From positions 42,119 to 106,118 of the forward strand of contig NZ_QPIW01000024.1 of NCBI RefSeq assembly GCF_003339505.1: a DNA stretch of 64,000 bases. The letters are read 5' to 3'. Each line of letters starts with the position of its first letter. The stretch's first letter is position 1. Under the pieces are notes generated by a model that was not told the DNA's origin, ran no database searches, and saw nothing but the letters and a program-made list of their open reading frames with translations. This document shows, piece after piece, positions 28,568-38,334 of the stretch. This DNA is from Runella aurantiaca (lineage in GTDB: Bacteria > Bacteroidota > Bacteroidia > Cytophagales > Spirosomataceae). Made by a program: the position numbers and the translations under genes.

Positions 28568-31500
28568 TTAATTGCACCCACCCACTTGTGCTTTAAAATA
28601 CCCTGTATTGGTGGGCTGCGCTACAAAACCTTCATTAAGCGTAATTGAGCGAGCTTCGTACGTTATTTTGGCGGTATTGGTGATTTGGTTGATGGCCGTA
28701 ATAGCACCATTGATAGCATTGGCTTGGCGAGTGAGGGTTTCGGTGGTGTAGTTGGGAGAGGCAATGGGCAGTGAAGCAGGGCAGGGGTTGAGCAGTGTAC
28801 AGGCACTCGAAACTCCGCAGGCAACATCGGTCAAAGCAACACTTGTATTAAAAAATTGCGGTTTATTGTTTGTTCCTGTGGTACCTTCACGCGTACCATG
28901 CAACTGGTTTGGCGAACAATCTTGTACATCGCAAGTGGCTTCGCCATCGAATTTATAGTAGAAAACCAAGCCGCTTTCATTGCCACTCAATTCGGTATTG
29001 TAGCTTGCCCCGATTTGGGTTTCTGTTCTTGCTACATTCCAAAAACGTGCTTCTTCTATTCGTCCGTCTAATTCCCATCCAGTAAATGTATAATGATTGC
29101 CAATTTTCATTTCAAAATTAGTCTGACTTGGTGCGTAGTTGATGTTTTGAACATCTTGAAGTTCACCATTGATGTAGAAATAAGATTCTTTTGAAGTATT
29201 ATTGAAACTACAAGCTAAATGATACCAGATACCCGCTGTTGGGGTAAATGAAAACCCTGCCTCTCTGGGGTGCCCATTGTCTTCAAATCCAAATTTGATT
29301 GAATTTCCAGCTTGAGCGTAATTGTAGTACATCCATCTTCGGCTGTTATCCATGATGGTTTGATTTCGGTTATTAATATCAAATCTTACCCATGCTTCTA
29401 TTGTATATGATTGCGGATTAAAGCCTTCATTTGCAGGTACTGTAACCACATCATCCGTTCCGTCAAAATCAAGGGCTTGGCCGCTGGATGGGGTGATCGT
29501 AATACCCACCGCCAATGTTCGGGGGCTTTCGCAACCCTGCATAAAACACACGGGATAGTAGGTGGTGGGGGTAGTAAGATTGGGCGTGGTGAATGTGCTG
29601 TTTTGCCCTAACAATGTGCCGCCAGCGGGTTGATTATACCAACGGGTTTGCTCAGCACAGCCCAGCGCCGTGAGGGTGATACTGTTACCGTTTACTACGC
29701 TGCCGCCGTTGCAGGTAGGAGGTGAGGGGAGTGTAGTACAGTTGGGCTGATTGACCGTTACGGTGGCCGGGCTGCGCTGACTTTCGCAATTATTGAACGT
29801 ACAGGTAAGGTAATAAGTGGTAGTGGTATTGAGCAGTGGCGTGGTATAATTATCTCCTGTAAAAATGGGGGAACCTCCCGATGCTGCGGCATACCATTTT
29901 ACAATTCCAAGACAGCCATTGGATTTAATTGTGGCAGGATAACTTGCTAAAATTGTTGGTGCAGTGGCCAATGGTCCCGCCGGGGCAGGATTGGTGCAGG
30001 GGGCGGGAGTGAATTTCCATGGTTCGGCTTCGGTTGCTGGGTAATAAAAATTTCTTACATTTTGATATTTATGCATTGTGAAATATAAACTGCCATTCCA
30101 GGCGTACATATTTACAGGAGTTGTAGAAGCTACTTTTGTTAAATTTTTCAGTTGTTTTGTGCCTTCAGTTGTGCCATCTGTGGACCAAATTTCACTGTCT
30201 TGAGCAGTTACCGGGGTTGGTGTTTCTTTTCCGCCAAAATATAATCTGTTATTAAGAACGGCATATGGCATTTTTTCACTTGCATCAACGCTACCAAAGC
30301 TTGAATTATAATAGGGGTCAATATTGTAACCGCCGTAGAGTATATCACTTTTTACCAATACTGTACCATTAGTTGTACCATCCGTTTTATGAAGTCCTCT
30401 ATTTCCATTACCTACATCATCGTACCCCATAAAATAGACACTTCCATTGAATGGGTATAAATAGGCAGGGTCAGAATTTCTCGGGTAGGTTTGTCCCCAA
30501 ATGTCAGTGTAACTCCCGGTTGCCGTGTTTTTAACTAATACAGTCCCTTCTTGCGTTCCATCCGATTTCCATAGTTCACTCCCATTTATGCCATCGTCTG
30601 CATTGAAATAGAGGCTATTATTATAAATGATGCTTCGGGTATCTAAATTGGGTAAATTAAAATTTGCTCCAATAAAATATTCAGATTTATTAGCATAAGA
30701 TATTGAATGTTTTCCTGACGAAAATGGTCCGGAAGGAAAATTATTTGGGACTTCTGGGTTTATATCTTTTACAATCACGGTTCCCGCACTTGTTCCGTCT
30801 GACTTCCACAGTTCCATTCCCGAATTGACGTTATTGTTGTTTAGAACTATTGTACCATCGCCTGCAAACAACATAACATTATTGACTACCCCAAAAAAAC
30901 GAGGAATGTTGGCGGCATTAGTGGAGGCGAGATTCTTTACAAAACCACCCGAATTGGTAAGGGTGCTGTATCGTCTCATACTAAAACTCACTGTGCCAAA
31001 ATTGGGGTCAGGGACACCTGCTATGAAATAATAAACTTGATTATTATAAGCCTGTATTTGTGATTGACAGTTTTCATAAACCCTCACTGTGCCTGCTTCT
31101 GTTCCATCGGTTTTCCAAAGGTCTATTTTATTGGCTACATTATCTGTCATTGTGAAGAATACGATGCCATTACAAAACTCCATGTCCAAAATATCATACA
31201 TTGATTCTTTTCCTGCATTCTCGTGGCTTGCTCCTAAAAATGCTTTTACTCTTACAGTTCCAGCTATCGTTCCATCTGATTTCCATATTTCTCTTTGTAC
31301 AGTTGTTGCAGTTGGTTTACTTTGCCCCTCATAATATAAATCTGTGGGTGTCTTAACCAACTGTCCTTTGTAAGGTCCACTACTTACATCGCTGTTAGTA
31401 TTTACTTCTTTGAGAATTGTCGTTCCAACCTCAGTGCCATCCGTTTTCCACAAGTAGCCAGCATTATTCAAATCTGCTCCCCCCCAAGCAAAAAACACAA

Positions 31501-33142
31501 GACTGCCGCCCAATTCGGTAAAGTTATTTGGGTGCGAACTATAGTGACTTAAAACATCATAACTGGTATTGATATTTTTCAGTTTTTTGAATTCTTCAAA
31601 AGGTTTGGCAGTACCTGAGTGTTTTAAATTTGAAAGTACAAAACCACCTCCATCAAAAACTTCTTTATTGCCAACTTTGAAATACGCTTGTGCATCAGGT
31701 AACCTTCTTTGTGTTCCTCCGGTCCCGATGAGTACTCCATCTGATCCTGTTGCACATAAAACAGCTTCACTGCCAAATCCATTTCCTTCTTCATTCGACC
31801 ACATGTATACTTGGTCACCATTGGGCTTTAGTTTCATTATCCAAAAAGCGTCATTATAGCTTGTAAATGAGCCGATTGTGCTATTCTTGGTATAAATAGT
31901 ACCTCCCGCTACGTACATATTATCACTGGCATCAAGTGTGAGGCTACGAAACTGATAGGGAATTTGAATGTCATAAAATTTTATCCAAGTTTCAGCGCCC
32001 GTTGGCGAGAGTTTGGCTATAAATTGCTGGTGAATATTCATGGGAAATTCATAGGTAATTCCTCCAAAAATTACTTCAGCTTTGCCGTTTGCGTTTGCGG
32101 TATAGCGTAATGGGTCGGTATGAAAGGCTCCGGTCAGAATAACATTTCCTTGGCTGTCGATTTGTAAATCACCTTGGTCGGGGCAAATGATTGTGCTGAA
32201 TTTCTTCTTAAAACCTACCGTCGGAGTAGCACTGTTTAGATTGTCTAACCGCACCACAATCATATCACGCGTGTCAAATTGTTGATTAGAGAAATCATCA
32301 ATCCAAACATCACCCGTTTTCAAATAAAGCCAAAGACTCTGTTTATCATTGGTGAGTTTTATATCCAAAATAAAGTTTTCAAACAAAGGGTCAACATTGG
32401 CCGCAAACCAGTCTTTATCTAATATCCATGCTTTGTTTTCGATATGCCCATCAGGGTCTGCATTTGCTACTGATTTTAAAATTTTTATCAAACGATACCC
32501 TCGGGCAGTAGTGCTATTGTTAGCATTGGGCCCCAAACAATCGGTCAGATATAGGGCATTGTTATCTGTTTCAACAAAAGGATAAATAGAGGGTGCAAAA
32601 CTGGGAGTTCCTGCATTTTTCATCCAAACTAAGTCACCATTACTGGCGTTTATTTTGTAATAATTAGCTACTTCAATATTAGGGTATGCATCTCCTCCGG
32701 CAATAGTGGCATCACCGTATTTTATTGTGCCGCCACCACCGCCTTCAGAAACGGCATAAATAAAACCATCATTGTCAATTTCAAAATCTGAAATTCCTGC
32801 ATAGACCATCGTTTTGATCCACAAAATAGTTTCGCCCGTCGGATTTAATTTCATGAAATAATTTCCATAAATGCTTCCATAAAAATTTTGAGCATAAATA
32901 TCCTGATTGGCAAATTTCATGGCTTTGTTGATTTGCCCGCTTACGTACAAATTGCCCGCGGCATCACGTTTGATGAGCCGTATGTCAGATCCATAACTCG
33001 TACCAACCGAAGGAATTGAGGGATAGCTTTCGCTGGCCACCCGTGCCCAATCGAAGGTGGGGAATTGTTGGGCAAATCCTGTTTGAAACAATAACAGGCA
33101 CAAGCAAATGAATAGATGCTTTTTCATGGGTATTTCGTGCAA
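28568..33142 (-). CDS. Giant secreted protein with ELWKSDGT repeats and LamG domain
   Basis: 1524 aa with signal peptide (HLFICLCLLLFQTGFAQ). The first ~500 residues are beta-propeller-like with NxYVSG-type strands. Around 520-1080 are many copies of the (E)LWKTDGTxxGTV motif, found in large bacterial surface proteins. Around 1090-1220 are two cysteine-containing Ig-like blocks (TTYYLTCTFNNCESQRSPATV, TTYYPVCFMQGCESPRTL). Around 1230-1420 is a LamG/concanavalin domain (DFDGTDDVVTVPAN, YTIEAWVRF). It ends in a block NEGFVAQPTNTGYFKAQVGGCN shared with two other proteins here. Probably surface-exposed. Gap to the next gene upstream is only 14 bases, suggesting one transcript. Confidence 0.88.
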   Translation of the reverse strand: MHEIPMKKHLFICLCLLLFQTGFAQQFPTFDWARVASESYPSIPSVGTSYGSDIRLIKRDAAGNLYVSGQINKAMKFANQDIYAQNFYGSIYGNYFMKLNPTGETILWIKTMVYAGISDFEIDNDGFIYAVSEGGGGGTIKYGDATIAGGDAYPNIEVANYYKINASNGDLVWMKNAGTPSFAPSIYPFVETDNNALYLTDCLGPNANNSTTARGYRLIKILKSVANADPDGHIENKAWILDKDWFAANVDPLFENFILDIKLTNDKQSLWLYLKTGDVWIDDFSNQQFDTRDMIVVRLDNLNSATPTVGFKKKFSTIICPDQGDLQIDSQGNVILTGAFHTDPLRYTANANGKAEVIFGGITYEFPMNIHQQFIAKLSPTGAETWIKFYDIQIPYQFRSLTLDASDNMYVAGGTIYTKNSTIGSFTSYNDAFWIMKLKPNGDQVYMWSNEEGNGFGSEAVLCATGSDGVLIGTGGTQRRLPDAQAYFKVGNKEVFDGGGFVLSNLKHSGTAKPFEEFKKLKNINTSYDVLSHYSSHPNNFTELGGSLVFFAWGGADLNNAGYLWKTDGTEVGTTILKEVNTNSDVSSGPYKGQLVKTPTDLYYEGQSKPTATTVQREIWKSDGTIAGTVRVKAFLGASHENAGKESMYDILDMEFCNGIVFFTMTDNVANKIDLWKTDGTEAGTVRVYENCQSQIQAYNNQVYYFIAGVPDPNFGTVSFSMRRYSTLTNSGGFVKNLASTNAANIPRFFGVVNNVMLFAGDGTIVLNNNNVNSGMELWKSDGTSAGTVIVKDINPEVPNNFPSGPFSSGKHSISYANKSEYFIGANFNLPNLDTRSIIYNNSLYFNADDGINGSELWKSDGTQEGTVLVKNTATGSYTDIWGQTYPRNSDPAYLYPFNGSVYFMGYDDVGNGNRGLHKTDGTTNGTVLVKSDILYGGYNIDPYYNSSFGSVDASEKMPYAVLNNRLYFGGKETPTPVTAQDSEIWSTDGTTEGTKQLKNLTKVASTTPVNMYAWNGSLYFTMHKYQNVRNFYYPATEAEPWKFTPAPCTNPAPAGPLATAPTILASYPATIKSNGCLGIVKWYAAASGGSPIFTGDNYTTPLLNTTTTYYLTCTFNNCESQRSPATVTVNQPNCTTLPSPPTCNGGSVVNGNSITLTALGCAEQTRWYNQPAGGTLLGQNSTFTTPNLTTPTTYYPVCFMQGCESPRTLAVGITITPSSGQALDFDGTDDVVTVPANEGFNPQSYTIEAWVRFDINNRNQTIMDNSRRWMYYNYAQAGNSIKFGFEDNGHPREAGFSFTPTAGIWYHLACSFNNTSKESYFYINGELQDVQNINYAPSQTNFEMKIGNHYTFTGWELDGRIEEARFWNVARTETQIGASYNTELSGNESGLVFYYKFDGEATCDVQDCSPNQLHGTREGTTGTNNKPQFFNTSVALTDVACGVSSACTLLNPCPASLPIASPNYTTETLTRQANAINGAITAINQITNTAKITYEARSITLNEGFVAQPTNTGYFKAQVGGCN

Positions 33143-33156
33143 ATGATGAAAATGAC

Positions 33157-36100
33157 TTATTGGACTGTTACCACGACCGGTACACGGGACGATTCACAGG
33201 AGGTGCCGTTGTTGCAGGATACGTAGTAGGTAGTCGTTGAATTTAATGCTGGTGTTGTAAAATTTTGCCCGGTAAAAACGGCGGTACCTTCGGTTGCCTG
33301 ACCGTACCATTTATACGTCGTACATCCCGTAGCAGTAAGGTTTGCTGTCGAACCTGAAGAAATGGTCACACCGGAAGCAATAGGTGAATTGGGGGGCGTA
33401 TCGACACTGATGGCGACCGTGAGGGCAGGGCTTGTGCCGGCGCCATTGGTGGCAGTTACGGAAAGTGTCCCAGCCGTGGCATTGGCGGCAAAATCAATCG
33501 TAATGCTATTGCCGGTACCGTTGATGGTAGCGCCCGTACCGGTGTAAGACCAGTTGTAGGTTACACCACTTACACTTTGCACTGTATAAATTACACCTGT
33601 TTGCCCCTTGCATACTGCGGCTGAACTGACTGTAAAATTGACCGGTTGAGCCGGGACACTGGAAGTATTGCACCCACCGATTTCTGCTGTTAAGTAGCCG
33701 CCTGAATTTTCTGAATTAAAGCCCGGACTTAGTAAAACAGCTTTGCCAGCTTTCAGTTCTATGGATGGTGGAATAACCGCCGAGCCGCTTACTTCGATGG
33801 ATTCGAGGGCTTGGTGTTTGTTGAGGGTTGCACCACCGCCCAAAATGCTGAAAAATTTGATGTTTTTAGGGCAAGGATAGGTATTGGAAAATGATTTTTT
33901 ATTGTATGCCAAATCAATCGTACGGATTTGAATGGAAAACGTCTCGGGAAGTGGCGAGCCACTTACGTGAAGGCCAGCAATGGGGATATTAACTGAATTG
34001 CTTGTGCCTACTCTCTGGTAAGGCACTATTGTACCGTTGCAGATAAAATACGTTTTACTCCAATCAATCCCCGACAGGTTGTCGGTCAATGTAAATTGAA
34101 AGTTTTGCCCATCAACAAAAGAAGCGGGTGGGGTGACGGTGATAGTGGGAGGAACAAAATCTTTCTGAAGCGATACCCCTATGGCGAAGATACCCAAACG
34201 GTTGAAGTTGATGGTTTGGTTAACATCGCCGATTATCTCCCAAGTATTGCTGCCAATGGGTTGAAAAAGAACTTTGGGCGTAAGAGTAAGCGGTAGACCT
34301 GCCAATTCAAGTTCATAATCATTGAAGGTTGTATTGACGGTGAAGTTGCCATTGGGGGCGATATCTAAATCTGTAGTGCCGTTCATGGCATTGAGGAAGA
34401 ATACATCTGTTACAAGTTTGAATGTATCACTTAGCGTAGCTGCACTCAATTGATTTTCTGGATAGTAATACTTGAAAAGCATTTCATCCCCTGCATTGAA
34501 AGCCGTATTTCCACCAGGGATATTGAAAGTAAAAGTACTGGGAGCTGTATTGGTACGTGCGTTTTTGGCACTGGTTATAAAAGGTTTGGCATCCAATCCC
34601 AGTCTCAGTGTTGAGCCATTTTGGCTATTGGAGAAAGTAAGTGCTATGCTCGACAGGATACTTGACAACTCTGTAACAAAACTCTTGGCAGTATTGAGGG
34701 CACTGATGGGTGTGTTGTCAATGCTTGTCTTTAGATTAGAAATAAAGTTAGCCAATGGGGTTGAGGCAGGCAGTTGGATGTTAGACTCAATGTCAGGGTA
34801 GTCTATGACAGGTAAAAGTCTGTCAACATCTTTTGCGTACTTATATTCTTTAAAGGGAAGGGTATATTTATTCCATTCTTTATAGCCTAGTTCAAATTCC
34901 ACTCCTACAAAAGCTGTTAATCCAAAACCAATCGAATAGTCATTAATGTTAGTAACTTCTTTGGTATTACTAGTTGAAAAGTCAGCCGTATTTAATGTTC
35001 CTTTTGGTTTTCCAAAGGCTTGTGACTGATATTGATTGATTTGTTTGAACGCACTTCCAGAGCCACTAAGAGCGCTACTTACGAGAGTAAAAGGGGCTTT
35101 CAAAGTATTGCCATCTTCAAAAAATTTAGATACAAAATTGTTTGATAGCAGTCCAATTCTATCTATGGCTTTTTTACTGTAAGTAAGTTTGTTCACATAG
35201 TTCAATTTGTATGACTTTCCGGCTATTTCTTTGTTTCTCTCATTAGAGAATGATACAGATGCATCAAGTAAATTACCACCAAACGATTCCAAATGTCTGT
35301 TAAGAACAGTGGCAAAACTATTTTGACTTTCGTAAGACGCCAAAGAAAAAGGTAGAGAAAGGTTTTCCTCAAGATTATCCTCTAACTCTTCTGCACTAAG
35401 ACCTATCGCTATTCCCGCGTTTACACTGGTTCCAGCCGAAATTGTCGTTGAGAAATTCACCCCTTCCGATTGAGTTTGTTCTAAAGCAAACTCAACGTTA
35501 GACGAAAGACCTGCCTTGAACTCCGCACCCAAACCGATACCAACATTTGCTCCCTCTTCTTTTTTTGAAATTTCCTTTGAAATACTAAACGATACTCCGG
35601 CATTAAAGCTTGATTGTGTGCCAACGTTAAAGCCGTATTTTTCTGATTTAGCTAATCCTGAAAAACTGGCAAGACGGTATAAAAAATTGGATAGCAAAAA
35701 GCCGCTGGGTGCCAATTTAACACCCAAGGAAAAAAGCTGTGCACCCAAAAAGAATTTGTGATTTGTATTTGTCACATCTAAATTATAGGTATATTCTTCA
35801 ACAGACGAGAGACTCGCTTCTGATTCAATGGATGCTCCGCCTTCTACCCCAAAAACACCCACATCTCCTTCAAATTTAGGGCCGATTGAGCCATTAAGTT
35901 TGATTCCAAGTGGTGAGGCGATTTTGGCCTGCCATATATTAGGGTTCGAATTGTCTGGAATAAATGTTAAAGACGGTGAGTAAGTGCCTCCTATGCCAAT
36001 GCTTGCCACTCCGGCTTTAAAATTAATAGGGACAACTTTGAATTCTGTTCCTTCGACTAGCTCAGCTCCAACGCCAATTTCAAATCCTATTCCAAATTCT

Positions 36101-36972
36101 TTTTCGGTTGGTTCAGCTTTATCAATAACAGAAATAGTAAAAGGGTTTTCAAAAGCATTTGAAAGTAATTCATAACTTTTATTGGCAATCGCCACATCAA
36201 CAAAACTGACTTCCTTTTGTGTGCCTGCCGAAATTATGTCATCTGAAATACTTTCTACATTTTCGCCACCAACTTTCACAGTCAAATCAACTAAACCCGA
36301 CTCTTTAGTTGGAGGCGAAGATATAATTTCTGGACTCCCGTTAATTTGATATTTCAAAACAACACCTTCAACGGGATCGTTATTTTTATCTCTTATCAAA
36401 AAATAATGATGTACCGTAGCTTCCCTTGGCACTTCGTAAGATGACATATTGATTGTTTCAGAAAGATTTACTATTTGCAGCGTATCTCGCTCACAGGGTG
36501 TGCATACTAAATTGTTACTACCATTAGATGAGAGTGTGGGGCTAAAATTTGTTTTTAGGTATGGTGATGTCGAAAAAACGGAATATACCCGTTCAACATT
36601 CCAAATAGTTCTATTATCTCCTGATATAGGGTAAATCCCTAAAATTGGGGCTTCATAACAAAATACATATTTGCCTTTGCATTTCTCTATGGGTGATTCA
36701 TTCGTAAATTCATTGATATATTTTGGGTCATTGGGGTTCGACGAAGCACTCCACGTGATTTTTGTGACAACGGATAAGTAAAATTTATTATTACTATTGA
36801 AACTGCCGTCGGGGTGAATTTCAATAGCTCTATAAGTTCCTTCCCTAACAGTTGCTGTATCAAGTTGGATTGCAGGAGTTTGAGCATAGGACAATTTGCA
36901 AATAATGCAGATTATAGAAAAAGTTAAGACTTTAATATGTCTTCGAAGGGTATTTGCCTCTATATTTTTCAT
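33157..36972 (-). CDS. Giant secreted protein with Ig-like and C-terminal coathanger-type blocks
   Basis: 1271 aa. A basic N-terminus and hydrophobic stretch (IKVLTFSIICIICKLSYAQ) give a signal peptide. Residues 200-900 are not recognised; they are glycine- and serine-rich with beta-strand patterns like GIGLGAEFKAGLSSN. Residues about 920-1010 are Ig-like (ITVTPPASF, FTLTDNLSGIDWSKTYF). A block ELKAGKAVLLSPGFNSENSGG, homologous to the terminal blocks of the other two large proteins, lies near residue 1110. The last 150 residues hold PKD/Ig-like segments with GCTTYKWYGQATEG. It lies between the C1q-like gene and the 1524-aa gene on one strand. More A/T-rich than neighbours. Function unknown. 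Confidence 0.82.
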   Translation of the reverse strand: MKNIEANTLRRHIKVLTFSIICIICKLSYAQTPAIQLDTATVREGTYRAIEIHPDGSFNSNNKFYLSVVTKITWSASSNPNDPKYINEFTNESPIEKCKGKYVFCYEAPILGIYPISGDNRTIWNVERVYSVFSTSPYLKTNFSPTLSSNGSNNLVCTPCERDTLQIVNLSETINMSSYEVPREATVHHYFLIRDKNNDPVEGVVLKYQINGSPEIISSPPTKESGLVDLTVKVGGENVESISDDIISAGTQKEVSFVDVAIANKSYELLSNAFENPFTISVIDKAEPTEKEFGIGFEIGVGAELVEGTEFKVVPINFKAGVASIGIGGTYSPSLTFIPDNSNPNIWQAKIASPLGIKLNGSIGPKFEGDVGVFGVEGGASIESEASLSSVEEYTYNLDVTNTNHKFFLGAQLFSLGVKLAPSGFLLSNFLYRLASFSGLAKSEKYGFNVGTQSSFNAGVSFSISKEISKKEEGANVGIGLGAEFKAGLSSNVEFALEQTQSEGVNFSTTISAGTSVNAGIAIGLSAEELEDNLEENLSLPFSLASYESQNSFATVLNRHLESFGGNLLDASVSFSNERNKEIAGKSYKLNYVNKLTYSKKAIDRIGLLSNNFVSKFFEDGNTLKAPFTLVSSALSGSGSAFKQINQYQSQAFGKPKGTLNTADFSTSNTKEVTNINDYSIGFGLTAFVGVEFELGYKEWNKYTLPFKEYKYAKDVDRLLPVIDYPDIESNIQLPASTPLANFISNLKTSIDNTPISALNTAKSFVTELSSILSSIALTFSNSQNGSTLRLGLDAKPFITSAKNARTNTAPSTFTFNIPGGNTAFNAGDEMLFKYYYPENQLSAATLSDTFKLVTDVFFLNAMNGTTDLDIAPNGNFTVNTTFNDYELELAGLPLTLTPKVLFQPIGSNTWEIIGDVNQTINFNRLGIFAIGVSLQKDFVPPTITVTPPASFVDGQNFQFTLTDNLSGIDWSKTYFICNGTIVPYQRVGTSNSVNIPIAGLHVSGSPLPETFSIQIRTIDLAYNKKSFSNTYPCPKNIKFFSILGGGATLNKHQALESIEVSGSAVIPPSIELKAGKAVLLSPGFNSENSGGYLTAEIGGCNTSSVPAQPVNFTVSSAAVCKGQTGVIYTVQSVSGVTYNWSYTGTGATINGTGNSITIDFAANATAGTLSVTATNGAGTSPALTVAISVDTPPNSPIASGVTISSGSTANLTATGCTTYKWYGQATEGTAVFTGQNFTTPALNSTTTYYVSCNNGTSCESSRVPVVVTVQ

Positions 36973-36984
36973 TACAAGATTATT

Positions 36985-37812
36985 TTAATAAACTTTATAT
37001 CCCCCAAAACTCAGATTTAAACCTCCATTTATCTTCATTGTATAACCTGCTGTAGTACCAGCGTAAATTTCAATAGTATCGTTCTCAGCTAACTTAATGT
37101 TAAATGAAGAATTAAAGTCCACACCACCCAAAACAATAGCTTGAGTTGAAACACGTATATTAGTACTTGTATTCTTACGAATTTGAATAGTAGCAATAGT
37201 TGCTTCTGGAACAGGTATTGTTACTGGAAATATGGAAAGTTTTATATCAAAGTGATAAACTCCTGCAGTAGCTGCGGTGAAAGTGTTTCCACTAAATTGA
37301 GCAGCATCATCAAATTCCTCAATATTAAAAATTGTTAATTTTGTGTACGTGTTACCAGTAAAATTCTGTCCATTTGACCCTCCCGGGGATGTTCCTATTG
37401 CAGAAAAACCTGCACTACCCGCACCACTTCCACCAGAAGCGACTTTCCATTCTACATTTCCAAAGTCATCAACTGCTGTTAAAACTTTGTCTTTTACAGC
37501 TCCTTCATTTGGATTCAAGCCACTCAATTTTATCTTTCCTTGAGAAACAATAGAGTAACCATCCAATGAAAAGAAGTTGGTAGAAATCCCACACAAAGGT
37601 TGGTAATTGGTGCCATTACAATAATATATCTTATTGTCGGTGGTATTGTAAACCATATAGCCTTTCTCGTTTGAGATGCAACTTGATGGCGTGGTAGAGA
37701 CTTTTGGGAGCTGGAATAAGCTTTGCCCGTGAGCATTATGTATGACTATTGATACTCCTAGAAAAGCAAAGAGAAGTCTTGAAAAATAGGGGAATTTCAT
37801 AGTTTTAGCCAT
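36985..37812 (-). CDS. Secreted protein with C1q-like beta-sandwich domain
   Basis: 275 aa with signal peptide (FPYFSRLLFAFLGVSIVIHNAHGQ). Residues about 45-75 have GYMVYNTTDNKIYYCNGTNY, a motif common at the start of Bacteroidota tail-fibre-like proteins. The C-terminal 140 residues look like a C1q/TNF-like jelly roll (NTFTAATAGVYHFDIKLSIF, IQIRKNTSTNIRVS, GGVDFNSSFNIKLAENDTIEIYAG, FGGYKV). The gene starts 32 bases after the LytTR gene's stop. Likely a trimeric surface protein. Same arrangement (LytTR then fibre) as at 16489/14696. Confidence 0.78.
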   Translation of the reverse strand: MAKTMKFPYFSRLLFAFLGVSIVIHNAHGQSLFQLPKVSTTPSSCISNEKGYMVYNTTDNKIYYCNGTNYQPLCGISTNFFSLDGYSIVSQGKIKLSGLNPNEGAVKDKVLTAVDDFGNVEWKVASGGSGAGSAGFSAIGTSPGGSNGQNFTGNTYTKLTIFNIEEFDDAAQFSGNTFTAATAGVYHFDIKLSIFPVTIPVPEATIATIQIRKNTSTNIRVSTQAIVLGGVDFNSSFNIKLAENDTIEIYAGTTAGYTMKINGGLNLSFGGYKVY

Positions 37813-37844
37813 TTAATATGTTTTTTGATACATTTCTTTAACTT

Positions 37845-38204
37845 TTAAATCATAGCTTCTTCCCTTATAGCCCGCCTCTTTCTCCGCGCTACCTCCACTT
37901 CCGCCCCATCGCTCATTCGCACGAATTCTTTGCATTTTTTGGTCACGTAGCGTTGATTAAGTATGCACCGCTTATGTACCCGCAGAAAGTTTTCGGGTAA
38001 CTGTGACTCATAAAAACCTATGTTTCGGGAGGTAAGAAGGGTACGGCCGTTGGCCAGTACAAAGCGGGTATAGTTGGATTCTCCTTCCAGCCGGACGATG
38101 TCATCGTAGCCTATCGTTACACTTCCGCGCAGCAGAGAGATTGTACCTGGGGTATCTTTGAGAAGCGTTACGGTGCTGCTGGGAGAAGTAGGAAGTAAAT
38201 TCAT
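37845..38204 (-). CDS. Stand-alone LytTR DNA-binding protein
   Basis: 119 aa, essentially only a LytTR domain (about residues 25-117): VTIGYDDIVRLEGESNYTRFVL, LTSRNIGFYESQLPENFLRVHKRCILN, VEVARRKRR. No receiver. Paralogous to the 16489-16869 protein. Its ATG is exactly 27 nt downstream of copy 2 of the 50-bp element. The first six residues MNLLPT are also coded by the small leader frame at 44123-44215, which indicates a duplication of this gene's 5' end. It may regulate itself through the element. That last step is inference. Confidence 0.88.
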   Translation of the reverse strand: MNLLPTSPSSTVTLLKDTPGTISLLRGSVTIGYDDIVRLEGESNYTRFVLANGRTLLTSRNIGFYESQLPENFLRVHKRCILNQRYVTKKCKEFVRMSDGAEVEVARRKRRAIREEAMI

Positions 38205-38230
38205 GCTAGGGGTTGTTTAGACGTTTTTTC

Positions 38231-38280
38231 GGTACAAAATTTGTCACTATTGGGTCATTTGCTTCCCCCCAATTCGGGTA
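38231..38280 (-). promoter_or_regulatory. Copy 2 of the shared 50-bp regulatory element
   Basis: Minus strand TACCCGAATTGGGGGG at the 5' end and TTTTGTACC at the 3' end, 25 bp between. Ends 27 nt before the LytTR ATG (38204). Similarity to copies 1 and 3 extends into the leader (CCGAAAAAACGTCTAAACA in copy 2, CCAAAAAAACGTCTAAACA in copy 3). Confidence 0.65.
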
Positions 38281-38334
38281 GTTTCATGGCTTCTTCGTAA
38301 AAACGATCCGTGAACTTGTGCGCTCGACAAACCC

